From Candidatus Corynebacterium avicola (GTDB lineage Bacteria > Actinomycetota > Actinomycetes > Mycobacteriales > Mycobacteriaceae), in assembly GCA_019114135.1 (NCBI GenBank), contig DXGC01000086.1:1-64000 (forward strand): a stretch of DNA of 64,000 bases, in the 5' to 3' direction. A program made the translations under genes and the position numbers. Numbering within the stretch: the first letter of the stretch is position 1; every line of letters starts with the position of its first letter. Shown here one piece after another: positions 30,681-39,551 of this stretch. Below the pieces are notes generated by a model. That model was given only the letters and a program-made list of their open reading frames with translations, was not told the DNA's origin and made no database searches.

Positions 30681-31049
30681 ATGCGGTCTCCGACGGTCGG
30701 CGACGACCGGGGATTCGTCACCGTGGAGGCTGCCCTGGTGTTCACCGCGATCACCGCGGTCGTCGGTGTGGTCATCACCGGGGTCATGACCCTGGCGACC
30801 TACCTGTCGGCCGTGGGGATGGCCCGCGACGCCGCCCGGGCAGCAGCCCTGGGCGACGGGGCGTCCGCCCAGACGGTCGTCGCTGCAGCCGACCCGGAGG
30901 CACAGGTCACCGTATCGGGGGCGGGGTCACGGCAAGGAACTTCAGGGCAGGACAATGACGCCACCGACCTGCTGACCGTCACCGTCGTCGTCCCCGGGCG
31001 ACTCTTCGACATCTCGGCCACGGCGGTGATCGTCAATGAACCCGACTGA
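30681..31049 (+). CDS. TadE-like pseudopilin
   Basis: DDRGFVTVEAALVFTAITAVVGVVITG N-terminus. Confidence 0.82.
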   Translation: MRSPTVGDDRGFVTVEAALVFTAITAVVGVVITGVMTLATYLSAVGMARDAARAAALGDGASAQTVVAAADPEAQVTVSGAGSRQGTSGQDNDATDLLTVTVVVPGRLFDISATAVIVNEPD

Positions 31050-31434
31050 GACCGACACCGGGAAGCACTCGCGCCGGAGACTCGGCGACGACGGTTCGGT
31101 GACGGTCATCGGAGCCGCGGTGATCCTGGGGATCATCGCCTGCTGCCTGCTCATCGTGCAGGTGACGGTGGCAGTGGTCGCCCAGCACCGTGCTGTCGCC
31201 GCGGCCGACCTGGTCGCGGTGTCGGCGGCGACCGTCCTGCTCACCGCCGGCGAACAGCAGGCCTGCTCGGTTGCTGCACAGGTTGCCAGCGGCAACGGGT
31301 CCGAGCTGGTGTCCTGTGGCACCGTCGACGGGACAGCCACCAACCACGGCACCCCCGGAGTGACCGGCATGGCCGTGAAGGTCAGGGTGGGGACACGGGA
31401 AGCCAGGGCGGCCGCCGGGCCGGCGGAGCGGTAG
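31036..31434 (+). CDS. TadE/Rv3654c-like secretion-locus protein
   Basis: LGDDGSVTVIGAAVILGIIACCLLIVQVTVAVVAQHRAVAAADLVAVSAA; overlaps previous ORF. Confidence 0.82.
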   Translation: MNPTETDTGKHSRRRLGDDGSVTVIGAAVILGIIACCLLIVQVTVAVVAQHRAVAAADLVAVSAATVLLTAGEQQACSVAAQVASGNGSELVSCGTVDGTATNHGTPGVTGMAVKVRVGTREARAAAGPAER

Positions 31435-31442
31435 TGGTGTTG

Positions 31443-32756
31443 TCAGGCGAAGATGCGTCGCAGGAACGGCTCCGAGTCGGCCGTCGACGCCCACACCGTC
31501 CCGGAGTGGTCCTGTGGGTACCAGTGGACCTCCACCTGCTCATTGGAGCCGGCGAACTGGTTGATCCACACCTCCGAGTTCATCGTCAGGCCAATAGGGC
31601 TGGGAACGTCCAGGTCGGTGTAGCCGTGGCCGAGGAACACCGGGCGGTCGTAGCCGTCGGTCGGGGTGGCCATGTAGTCACGCAGAGCACGTTCCAGGCC
31701 CGGCACGCTCGCCAGCGGACGGTTGAAGGCGGTGGCGATGTTCGTCGAGTTCAGTGCCTGCCGCAGTTCACGCAGGCACGAAGTCTCCGCGGCATCGGCG
31801 ATGCGTCGACCCTCCTCCGTCAGTGCGGCGTCGACGTCGATCTCGGGGTGGGCCTCACGGAAGCCCGCGATGCTGTACGCCAGGTAGGCGTTGATGCTGC
31901 CACCCAGGGGCACCGGCGGGAAGTTCGGCCCGGAGACCAGAGCCAGTTCCTCGATGTAGGCCGGGGCGCCGGTGGCGACGGCCCCGCGGTAGTCCAGGCC
32001 CGCGTCGGTGCTGCGTCCAGCCGCATCGTGGGCGACATGCAGTGCCGCTCCACCGCCCTGGGACTGGCCCACCACGGCCCACTTCGTCGACAGCTGGTCA
32101 GAGGTGGACTGCAGGTCCCCGGCGGCGACGACGGCGTCCACCACGCTGGTGGCGGTGGCCTTCCCGTTGAAGTAGCTCATCAGTCCTGGCGTCCCCAGAC
32201 CGGTGTAGTCCGGGGCGACGACGCCGTAGCCCCGGGACAACCAGTGGTTGAGGTAGTCGGCGTCGTTACGGTGTCCGGCCGAGGGGGTGCAGTCGTCGCC
32301 GATGCCGACGGTGCCGTGGGCCCAGGCGATGACCGGCCACCCCTCAGCCGGGGCCTCGCCCTTGGGCAGGTACACCGCCGAGGTCGCCCCGGCGATGTTC
32401 CCGTGCTGGTCGACGGTGGAGTACAGGAACCGCTGGTTCAGCGAGGCGTCCGGCATGTGCATCGGGGCGTCCAGTGGCACCTCCGTCATCGCCTTGCCCG
32501 CAGAGTCCGGCAGTGCGAGGTCGCCGGTCAGTGCGGAGGCCTCCCGGACATCGAGACCCGACCAGTTCGGCTCGGTCATGTTCGCCACCGGCTCCTTCAT
32601 GGGCGAGCCGGGGACGAGCGGCTGCGACGGACCCAATTGCCCGAACTGGGCCGAGGCCGCGGGGGCAGCGGCGACTGCGGTGACAGCGACCAGTGCTGTG
32701 GCAACCACGGTGCGAACGGTGCGGGCAGGACGATACGGGGAGAGGAAGGTCGGCAC
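31443..32756 (-). CDS. Secreted lipase-family protein (LIP family)
   Basis: Signal peptide; WAHGTVGIGDDCTPSAGHR; VVGQSQGGGAALHVA nucleophile elbow. Confidence 0.87.
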   Translation of the reverse strand: MPTFLSPYRPARTVRTVVATALVAVTAVAAAPAASAQFGQLGPSQPLVPGSPMKEPVANMTEPNWSGLDVREASALTGDLALPDSAGKAMTEVPLDAPMHMPDASLNQRFLYSTVDQHGNIAGATSAVYLPKGEAPAEGWPVIAWAHGTVGIGDDCTPSAGHRNDADYLNHWLSRGYGVVAPDYTGLGTPGLMSYFNGKATATSVVDAVVAAGDLQSTSDQLSTKWAVVGQSQGGGAALHVAHDAAGRSTDAGLDYRGAVATGAPAYIEELALVSGPNFPPVPLGGSINAYLAYSIAGFREAHPEIDVDAALTEEGRRIADAAETSCLRELRQALNSTNIATAFNRPLASVPGLERALRDYMATPTDGYDRPVFLGHGYTDLDVPSPIGLTMNSEVWINQFAGSNEQVEVHWYPQDHSGTVWASTADSEPFLRRIFA

Positions 32757-32832
32757 GGCAACTCCGGGAAACGTCGGTCGGATCCAGCGAAGATCCGGGA
32801 AAAGGTGACGCTAACTTTAGCTGCTGGCCGGG

Positions 32833-34161
32833 TCAGCGGAACAATGATTCGAGGAAGGGGGTGGAATCGGCCATCGACGCCAACATCGCCCCACTGTGGT
32901 CGGCGTTGTACCAGTGCACGTCCACCTGCGTGTTCGCCGAAGCATCACCGGTGAACTGCCGCAGCCACATCTCCGAGTTCAGTGCCAGTCCGACCGGGGT
33001 CGGCACATCCAGGTCCTGCAGTCCGTGGGCGAGGAACACCGGGCGGTCGTATCCACTGGTCGGGGTCGCCATGTAGTTCCGCAACGCCGGTTCCAGGCCC
33101 GGGACGTCGCGCAGGGGACGGGAGAAGGCGGACGCCATGTTCACCCCGTCCAGCGCCTCCTCGAGTGCCCCGTAGCAGGCGGTCTCCGCCATGTCGGCGA
33201 TGCGACGACCGGTCTCGGTCAACACGGAGTCCGCGTCGAGCTCCGGGTGTGCCTCACGGAAGCCCGCCAGGATGTAGGCGGAGTACACGTTCAGACCGGC
33301 AGGCAAGGCCACCGGAGGGAACGAGGGTGAACCAGCCAGGACCAGTTCCTCGATGTAGGCCGGTGCCCCGGTGGCGACCGCGCCCCGGTAGTCCAAGCCA
33401 ACCTCACGGCTGCGGGCGGTGGCCTCGTGGGCGACGTGCAGGGCCGCGCCACCTCCCTGGGACTGACCGATGACCGCCCACCTGTCCGACAGGTCCGGGC
33501 CCACCGAGTCCAGTTTCCCCGCCGCGGCCACCGAGTCGATGACGTTCGCCGCGGTCACCGACCCGTTGAGGTAGCTCATCAGTCCGGGTGTGCCGAGTCC
33601 GGCGTAGTCCGAGGCGACGATGGCGTAACCCTCGTCGAGCCAGTGGTTGAGGTAGCCGGTGTCGCGGGGGCTGCGGTTCTGTGCGGACGGGGTGCACTCG
33701 TCGCCGAGCCCGACTGTGCCGTGCGCCCAGGCCAGCACCGGCCAGCCGCCCTCGGGTGCCTCGCCCTTCGGAAGGAACACCGCGGCGGTGGACGCCACGA
33801 CGTCCCCGTGCTGGTCATTGGTGGAGTAGGCGAAGCGGTGCTGTTCGCCGGCACTGGTCAGTCCGAGACCGGGGTTCAACGGGACCTCACCGGCCGGGAC
33901 GCCCACCTCGTCGGACAGGGCAGCACCCACCCCGCCGGTGACATCGAGCCCCGACCAGTCCGGGGTGACCCGGTTCGGCCCCGGATCCTGCACCGGTTGT
34001 CCTGCGTCCAAGGGTGTTGCGTCGGCGGCGGAGACGGACGCCGAGACGGACGCGAAACCGACGACCAGCGCTGCGACACACAGCGCGGCGGTGGTCGTCA
34101 GCGGTCGTGAACGGGAGGGGCGGGACGAGTTGGAGACACGGGTGGGAAGGACGCGGGGCAC
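32833..34161 (-). CDS. Secreted lipase-family protein, tandem paralog
   Basis: Colinear with the upstream lipase (WAHGTVGLGDECTPSAQNR, VIGQSQGGGAALHVAHEA); GTG 34161 preceded by gaggagtcccca. Confidence 0.85.
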   Translation of the reverse strand: MPRVLPTRVSNSSRPSRSRPLTTTAALCVAALVVGFASVSASVSAADATPLDAGQPVQDPGPNRVTPDWSGLDVTGGVGAALSDEVGVPAGEVPLNPGLGLTSAGEQHRFAYSTNDQHGDVVASTAAVFLPKGEAPEGGWPVLAWAHGTVGLGDECTPSAQNRSPRDTGYLNHWLDEGYAIVASDYAGLGTPGLMSYLNGSVTAANVIDSVAAAGKLDSVGPDLSDRWAVIGQSQGGGAALHVAHEATARSREVGLDYRGAVATGAPAYIEELVLAGSPSFPPVALPAGLNVYSAYILAGFREAHPELDADSVLTETGRRIADMAETACYGALEEALDGVNMASAFSRPLRDVPGLEPALRNYMATPTSGYDRPVFLAHGLQDLDVPTPVGLALNSEMWLRQFTGDASANTQVDVHWYNADHSGAMLASMADSTPFLESLFR

Positions 34162-34207
34162 TGGGGACTCCTCGGAAACGAAGTGGTTTTCCCTACGATA
34201 CGTCCTG

Positions 34208-36628
34208 TCACTGCGCTGCTGTGTCGGCTGTGTCGGCTGCGTCGGCCAAAGCCCGCAGCAACACCGCCGCACCGTACTTGAACAGCGGGTCATTGCCGTT
34301 TCCGCACTTCGGCGACTGCACGCACGACGGGCAGCCCGACTCGCACCCGCAGTCCTCCACCACATCGGCGGTCATCGCCATCCACGCGGCGAAACGGTCG
34401 AACCCGGCCTCGGCGAAGCCGGCACCGCCGGCGTAGCCGTCGTAGACGTACACAGTGGGCAGCCCGGTGTCGGCGTGCAGCACCGTGGACACCCCACCGA
34501 TGTCCCAGCGGTCGCAGGTGGCCAGCAGCGGCAGCAGACCGATCGCCGCATGCTCGGCGGCATGCAGGGTGCCGGGCCACAGGGGCTCCTCGATTCCCAG
34601 GTCGAGCAGGACCTCCGGCTGCACGGTGTACGCCACCGCCCGGGTGCGCAGCCGTTGGGCTGGCACGTCCAGGGGCACGGTCTCAAGTACCTCCCCGTCC
34701 GACAGGCGACGCTGGTAGCCGGTGACCTGGTGGGAGACCTCGACGGAGACATCGGCGAGCCACACCCCGGAGTCCGTGTCGGGCGTCCCGCCGACCTGCA
34801 GGGTGCGGTGGACCTGCTCCACCCGGATATCGGTGGTCTCCTGCGGGCGCGTGGTCCACTCCGGGGTCTCCGGGTGCACCACCGCCACCGAGTCCTCCAG
34901 CGACAACTCGTCGACCACGAAACTCTCGCCCTGGTGCACGTACACCGCCCCGTCGTGCACGTCACCGACCGCGCGGGCGGCGTCGACGGTGCCCAGCACA
35001 CGTCCGGACTCGCCGTCGACGATCACGACCTCCTCGCCGGCACCACCGCGGATGTTGACCCGGCCGTGGACCTGCCCGGCGATCTCCAGGTCACAGAACA
35101 GCCCCCGCGGCCGACGTCGCAGTGAGCCCTCGGCGAGCAGGGCCTCGATCACCTGGTGGACCGGCCCTGGGTCGGAGTCGCTGAACCGTCTGACGTCCGC
35201 ACCGGTCAGCGGTGCCTCCGCCGCCGCACACAGCAGGTGGCCGGCCAGGATGTACGGGTTGGACGGGTTGAACACGCTGGCCTCGACCGGGGTGTCCAGC
35301 AAGGCGTCGGGATGGTGCACGAGGTAGGAGTCCAGCGGGTTGTCGGAGGCGACCATGACCACCAGGCAGCCCTGGCCGCGGCGTCCCGCGCGTCCCGCCT
35401 GCTGCCGGAAACTGGCGACCGTACCGGGGAAACCACAGGTCACCACGGCGTCCAGGCCGCCGACGTCGATGCCCAGTTCCAGGGCACTGGTGGCTGCCAG
35501 GCCCAGCAGGTCGCCGTTGTCCAGTCGGTGTTCCAGCTCGCGTCGGGCCTCCGGGGTGTAGCCCGCGCGGTAGGACGCGATGCGTGCGGCGTCGTCGGGA
35601 CGTCCGGCCGTGGCGAGGTCCTCGGCGCAGGCCAGGGAGGTGACCTCGGCGCCGCGCCGGGAACGAACGAAGGTCAGCGTGCGGGCACCCTCGCCGATCA
35701 GCCGGGCCATGATCCCGGCGGCCTCGGTGGTGGCGGCCCGGCGCACCGGGGCTCCGTGTTCGCCGACGCGTCCCTCGATGAACCCCGGCTCCCACAGGGC
35801 GACGGTGCGCTCACCCTGCGGTGAGCCGTCGGTGGTCACCGCAGTGACCTCACGTCCGGTGAGTCGGGCGGCGTGCCCGGCGGGGTCTGCGGTGGTCGCG
35901 CTGGCGAGGATGACGGTGGGACGGGCGCCGGCCTGCTCGGCCAGACGCAGTAGTCGGCGCAGCACCAGGGAGACGTGCGCGCCGAAGACGCCCCGGTAGA
36001 CATGGCATTCGTCGACCACGATGAACTGCAGGGTGCGCAGCAGCCGGGACCAGCGGGTGGACTGGCCGAGGATCGAGGCGTGCACCATGTCCGGGTTGGA
36101 GACGATGATCCGGGCCTCGTCGCGGATGGTGCGACGGGCCTCGGTGGGGGTGTCGCCGTCGTAGGCGGCGACCATCACGTGACGCAGTGCGGGCACCGCC
36201 GAACACAGCTGGGCGAGGGTGCCGAGCTGGTCCTGGGCCAGGGCCTTCGTGGGGGAGAGGTACAGGCAGGACGCGGTGCCACCTGCAGCTCCGGTGGCCC
36301 CGGCAGCGAGGTGGGAGAGGACGGGGAGCTGGTACCCCAGCGACTTGCCCGAGGCGGTGCCGGTGGACACCACCACGTCACGTCCGGCCCAGGCGTGCTC
36401 TGCGGTGGCGACCTGGTGGCTCCAGGGGCTGCTGATACCGGCGTCGACCAGATGGTCGCGCAGTGCGGGGTTCACCCAGTCCGGCCAGTCCACCGGTCGG
36501 GCGGGCCGGGCCGCTTCGGAACGCGAGTGGGTCAGCGGGGAGTCCTGCAGGGTATCGGAAGCGACCTGCGACGACACGTCAGCCGGGACGATGATGTCCA
36601 GAAGCTCGGCACCGTAGGAATCGCTCAT
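34208..36628 (-). CDS. DEAD/DEAH-box helicase with DUF1998 cysteine-rich C-terminus
   Basis: STGTASGKSLGYQLP, DECHVYRGVFG, RQQAGRAGRRGQG, DCGCESGCPSCVQSPKCGN; start at ATG 36628. Confidence 0.92.
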   Translation of the reverse strand: MSDSYGAELLDIIVPADVSSQVASDTLQDSPLTHSRSEAARPARPVDWPDWVNPALRDHLVDAGISSPWSHQVATAEHAWAGRDVVVSTGTASGKSLGYQLPVLSHLAAGATGAAGGTASCLYLSPTKALAQDQLGTLAQLCSAVPALRHVMVAAYDGDTPTEARRTIRDEARIIVSNPDMVHASILGQSTRWSRLLRTLQFIVVDECHVYRGVFGAHVSLVLRRLLRLAEQAGARPTVILASATTADPAGHAARLTGREVTAVTTDGSPQGERTVALWEPGFIEGRVGEHGAPVRRAATTEAAGIMARLIGEGARTLTFVRSRRGAEVTSLACAEDLATAGRPDDAARIASYRAGYTPEARRELEHRLDNGDLLGLAATSALELGIDVGGLDAVVTCGFPGTVASFRQQAGRAGRRGQGCLVVMVASDNPLDSYLVHHPDALLDTPVEASVFNPSNPYILAGHLLCAAAEAPLTGADVRRFSDSDPGPVHQVIEALLAEGSLRRRPRGLFCDLEIAGQVHGRVNIRGGAGEEVVIVDGESGRVLGTVDAARAVGDVHDGAVYVHQGESFVVDELSLEDSVAVVHPETPEWTTRPQETTDIRVEQVHRTLQVGGTPDTDSGVWLADVSVEVSHQVTGYQRRLSDGEVLETVPLDVPAQRLRTRAVAYTVQPEVLLDLGIEEPLWPGTLHAAEHAAIGLLPLLATCDRWDIGGVSTVLHADTGLPTVYVYDGYAGGAGFAEAGFDRFAAWMAMTADVVEDCGCESGCPSCVQSPKCGNGNDPLFKYGAAVLLRALADAADTADTAAQ

Positions 36629-36937
36629 GATGACGAGTTTAGAAAGATGCTGGTCCCCGCGGTGGAGGAGGGGGTCGATCGGATGGTTTTTCAGTGAATG
36701 CGGTGGTTCGTATGGTGTTTGTCTGGCGAACGTGGAACACTGGTGATCGGTCACAGTTTCTGTGCGTCGCTTTGCTCGCTGCTTTTTACGGTTTCACCCG
36801 CAGACAGTAGGTAAAACGTTCGCGGGAGTTGTTTGCATGCGAACGGACCAACCATCTGGTGGTCTCAGCATCGGCCCGGTGTTCCTGCGAAGAGTTGGCA
36901 GGGCACCGATCACCGAGAAAGTAAGTAAGGAAAGAAC

Positions 36938-37141
36938 ATGGCACAGGGAACCGTCAAGTGGTTCAACGCCGAAAAGGGCTACGGCTTCATCGCTCCGAAC
37001 GATGGCGGCGACGACGTCTTCGTCCACTACTCTGAGATCCAGGGCAACGGCTTCCGTACCCTCGAGGAGAACCAGCAGGTCGAGTTCGAGATCGGCGAGG
37101 GCGCCAAGGGCCCGCAGGCCCAGCAGGTCACCGCTCTCTAA
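36938..37141 (+). CDS. cspA: Cold shock protein
   Basis: [32 protein letters not shown]. Confidence 0.97.
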   Translation: MAQGTVKWFNAEKGYGFIAPNDGGDDVFVHYSEIQGNGFRTLEENQQVEFEIGEGAKGPQAQQVTAL

Positions 37142-37232
37142 GACATCTGGGCCACTCCTGGAGGGGGCGTGTTCTCGAACACTCCCTGACAGAGGCACAG
37201 AACCAAGGTTCGTTCCGACGGACCTCGACGGC

Positions 37233-37267
37233 ACCGCCGTCACCGGAATTCATCCGGTGGCGGCGGT
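37233..37267 (+). terminator. Intrinsic terminator after cspA
   Basis: accgccgtcaccgga-attca-tccggtggcggcggt followed by tcctcgtttt. Confidence 0.75.
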
Positions 37268-37401
37268 TCCTCGTTTTCAGGGGGTCAGTGTCCCAGTGGG
37301 CTGCTATCCCGTCCTTTCACCTGGATGACCTGCGGGAAGTGCTTCGTTCGGATGTCCATTCTGCCGTTCAGACTTTCCCGCGCATTGTCTCGCGTGGTTG
37401 T

Positions 37402-37491
37402 GTCATCGGAGAATGCACAGCGTCATCGGACTGTGTCGCTCTGGTCGTGCAAGGTGACATTCTTCAATGACGATGTGCACAGTGCGATGAC
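37402..37491. repeat. 90-bp palindromic repeat element, copy 1
   Basis: gtcatcggagaatgcacagcgtcatcgg...atgacgatgtgcacagtgcgatgac; roughly 80 of 90 positions match copy 2, same orientation. Confidence 0.9.
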
Positions 37492-37610
37492 AGAGGATGG
37501 CCGGGAGCGCTGGTGTCAGCTGCTCCTGGTACAAGGGCTGCTGGACGGTGGACAGATGGCGGGGCACAGACCTGTGCTTCAAGAAGCGAGGTGACCGGAA
37601 GCGGTGCATC

Positions 37611-38804
37611 TCAACCGAGAGCTTCGCTGATGCGCTCCCGTAGCGCGATGACGGCATCGAGGTCGTTCAGATCTTCGGCGATGACTCGGATCACGTGGCC
37701 GCCATTGCGCTGCAGTGCGGCCAGCACCTTCGAATCATGGTCCCGTTGATGTCGGTGAAGGTGGTGGACGCCGTCGTAGAAAAGGTGGACGCCGGGCTCC
37801 TCCCACCCCAGGTCAGACACCGTCAGTAGTGAGCCGTCCTCCTTGAAAACCGGGATTTGGCTGCGCAGTCCGGACGCCAGGTCGCTGACCACCAGTCGGA
37901 GCAGGGATTCCGGCGGAGACTCGGCTCCGACATCGGTGAGGTCAATGATCTTGGCGGCGAGCCGGGCGTCGACGCCTCCAGGGACGCGAAGCGCCGCAGG
38001 ATTACCCGGTTCGACTCGTCCCAGTGCCTGGTGAAAACTGTCGGAGACCTGGACACACTTGATGAATTTCGGGGATAGCTCTGGCCGCAGAGAGGTGAGG
38101 TCAGGCGCGGCGCGTAATGCATCGTGGATTCCACCAGACTCCATGACCTGCCGAAACATGTGGGACAACGTCGTCCCCGTGGGTGCTACTCGAAGTCCCG
38201 GAATGTCTCCGTCCAGCGATCGGGCGGAGAGGACATGCGTTGGGTGGTGTCGGGTGGGGCAGACCTGGACATGGTCGGGAGCTGTGGCCGGGGAGGAACC
38301 GGGCGGCGCGAGAAACTCGAGCAGTTCCTCTTCGACGAAGTACGTCATTCCATACAGTGATGCAGCGCCGAAACCGGTGGCAATGCGGTGTGGATGACGG
38401 ATCAGGTGGGCGAGGGTGAGCATCGCTGCCGGAATGCGACGTGACCTCGTGTAACCGGTGTCGGTGGTAGCCGGAAGAAGGCTGTCGTTGTCGAGGTAGA
38501 CGCCATACTCGACGCGTGTGTAGTTGTCCCTGATCGTGGTGCGCGTGATCCCGTTGCGGATGAGTTCGCCTCTGGTCAGTGGACGATGGCCGGCAAGTGG
38601 ATTCCGTCGTTTCTTGTGCCGCCAGGAAATTCGGTTGCGGTACCAGTCGGTCGGAGTGCATTCCGGGGGCAGGCACAACGGACTCACCTGCAGTCCGGCT
38701 TGCGGCTGCCTTTGTTGGCGGATCGGTGGGTCGGCCGACGTGTTGCGCTCGGTTACTGCCGAATCTTCTGTGCCGCCTGGTGCTGGTATGCGTCGAGAGC
38801 CCAC
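37611..38804 (-). CDS. Orphan protein: AbiEi-antitoxin-like wHTH N-terminus, DUF559/VSR-like endonuclease-fold C-terminus
   Basis: LTRGELIRNGITRTTIRDNYTRVEYGVYL...RIPAAMLTLAHLIRHPHRIATGFGAASLYG; C-terminal DLGWEEPGVHLFYDGVHHLHRHQRDHDSKVLAALQRNGGHVIRVIAEDL. Confidence 0.65.
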   Translation of the reverse strand: MGSRRIPAPGGTEDSAVTERNTSADPPIRQQRQPQAGLQVSPLCLPPECTPTDWYRNRISWRHKKRRNPLAGHRPLTRGELIRNGITRTTIRDNYTRVEYGVYLDNDSLLPATTDTGYTRSRRIPAAMLTLAHLIRHPHRIATGFGAASLYGMTYFVEEELLEFLAPPGSSPATAPDHVQVCPTRHHPTHVLSARSLDGDIPGLRVAPTGTTLSHMFRQVMESGGIHDALRAAPDLTSLRPELSPKFIKCVQVSDSFHQALGRVEPGNPAALRVPGGVDARLAAKIIDLTDVGAESPPESLLRLVVSDLASGLRSQIPVFKEDGSLLTVSDLGWEEPGVHLFYDGVHHLHRHQRDHDSKVLAALQRNGGHVIRVIAEDLNDLDAVIALRERISEALG

Positions 38805-38879
38805 CCCGGCCCCACCTCCCCTGAGTCCTTGAGGTTATTCAACTACATGCGTGCGGTGTCCGGGGAGGAATACGTAAGA

Positions 38880-38969
38880 GTCATTGGAAAGTGCACAGCG
38901 TCATCGGACTTTGTCGCTCTGGTCGATCAATGCGACATTCTTCAATGACGCTGTGCACAGTGCGATGAC
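38880..38969. repeat. 90-bp palindromic repeat element, copy 2
   Basis: gtcattggaaagtgcacagcgtcatcggactttgtcgctctggtcgatcaatgcgacattcttcaatgacgctgtgcacagtgcgatgac; internal perfect 14-bp inverted repeat. Confidence 0.9.
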
Positions 38970-39039
38970 CCGGCAATGGGCATCGGTCAGGGGAGTCGGG
39001 GGATTGGGCCGGCACCCGATGTGTCCAGTCTATTCCGCT

Positions 39040-39420
39040 CTATTCTGCGTGCTCTTCGCGGTAGGAGACGACATCGTCCATGCTCTGCACAGTCCAGTCG
39101 AACAGGGCGTGGATCGGGGGAAGGGCCGAACGTCCCAGGTCCGTGAGGTCGTAGACCACGCGTGGCGGGATCTCGGGGAAGGCCGTCCGTGCCACAAGGC
39201 CGTCTGCGACCAGGGCGGTCAGGCGCTGGGCCAGGACGCGGTCGGAGATACCGTCGACGGCGGACCGCAGGTCACGGTTGCGCAGGGGGCCGTCCTCCAG
39301 GGCGAGCAGGATCAACATGTTCCACCGGTCGCCGACCTCTGCGAACAGGGTGCGACTCGGGCACGCGCGTGCGGCGGGGTTCCATGTAGGGCTGGTCGCT
39401 GGAGTGGTCATGGACATCAC
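39040..39420 (-). CDS. HxlR-family transcriptional regulator
   Basis: CPSRTLFAEVGDRWNMLILLALEDGPLRNRDLRSAVDGISDRVLAQRLTALVADGLV. Confidence 0.9.
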   Translation of the reverse strand: MMSMTTPATSPTWNPAARACPSRTLFAEVGDRWNMLILLALEDGPLRNRDLRSAVDGISDRVLAQRLTALVADGLVARTAFPEIPPRVVYDLTDLGRSALPPIHALFDWTVQSMDDVVSYREEHAE

Positions 39421-39551
39421 GTTAGCATCGGGCGCCGTTCATTGAAAGTTATTCTGAAAGCCACTTTACAAAGGGAAGTGACGTGGTTACGGTGGGTCTC
39501 GTACGGCAACGAAGCAAAGAAGAACCACACAGAACCTCCAGGAGGAACATC

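Noticed and set aside
37288-37470. Small ORFs inside the first 90-bp element
   Set aside because: Not preserved in the second copy and no RBS; the structure, not coding, is the conserved property.
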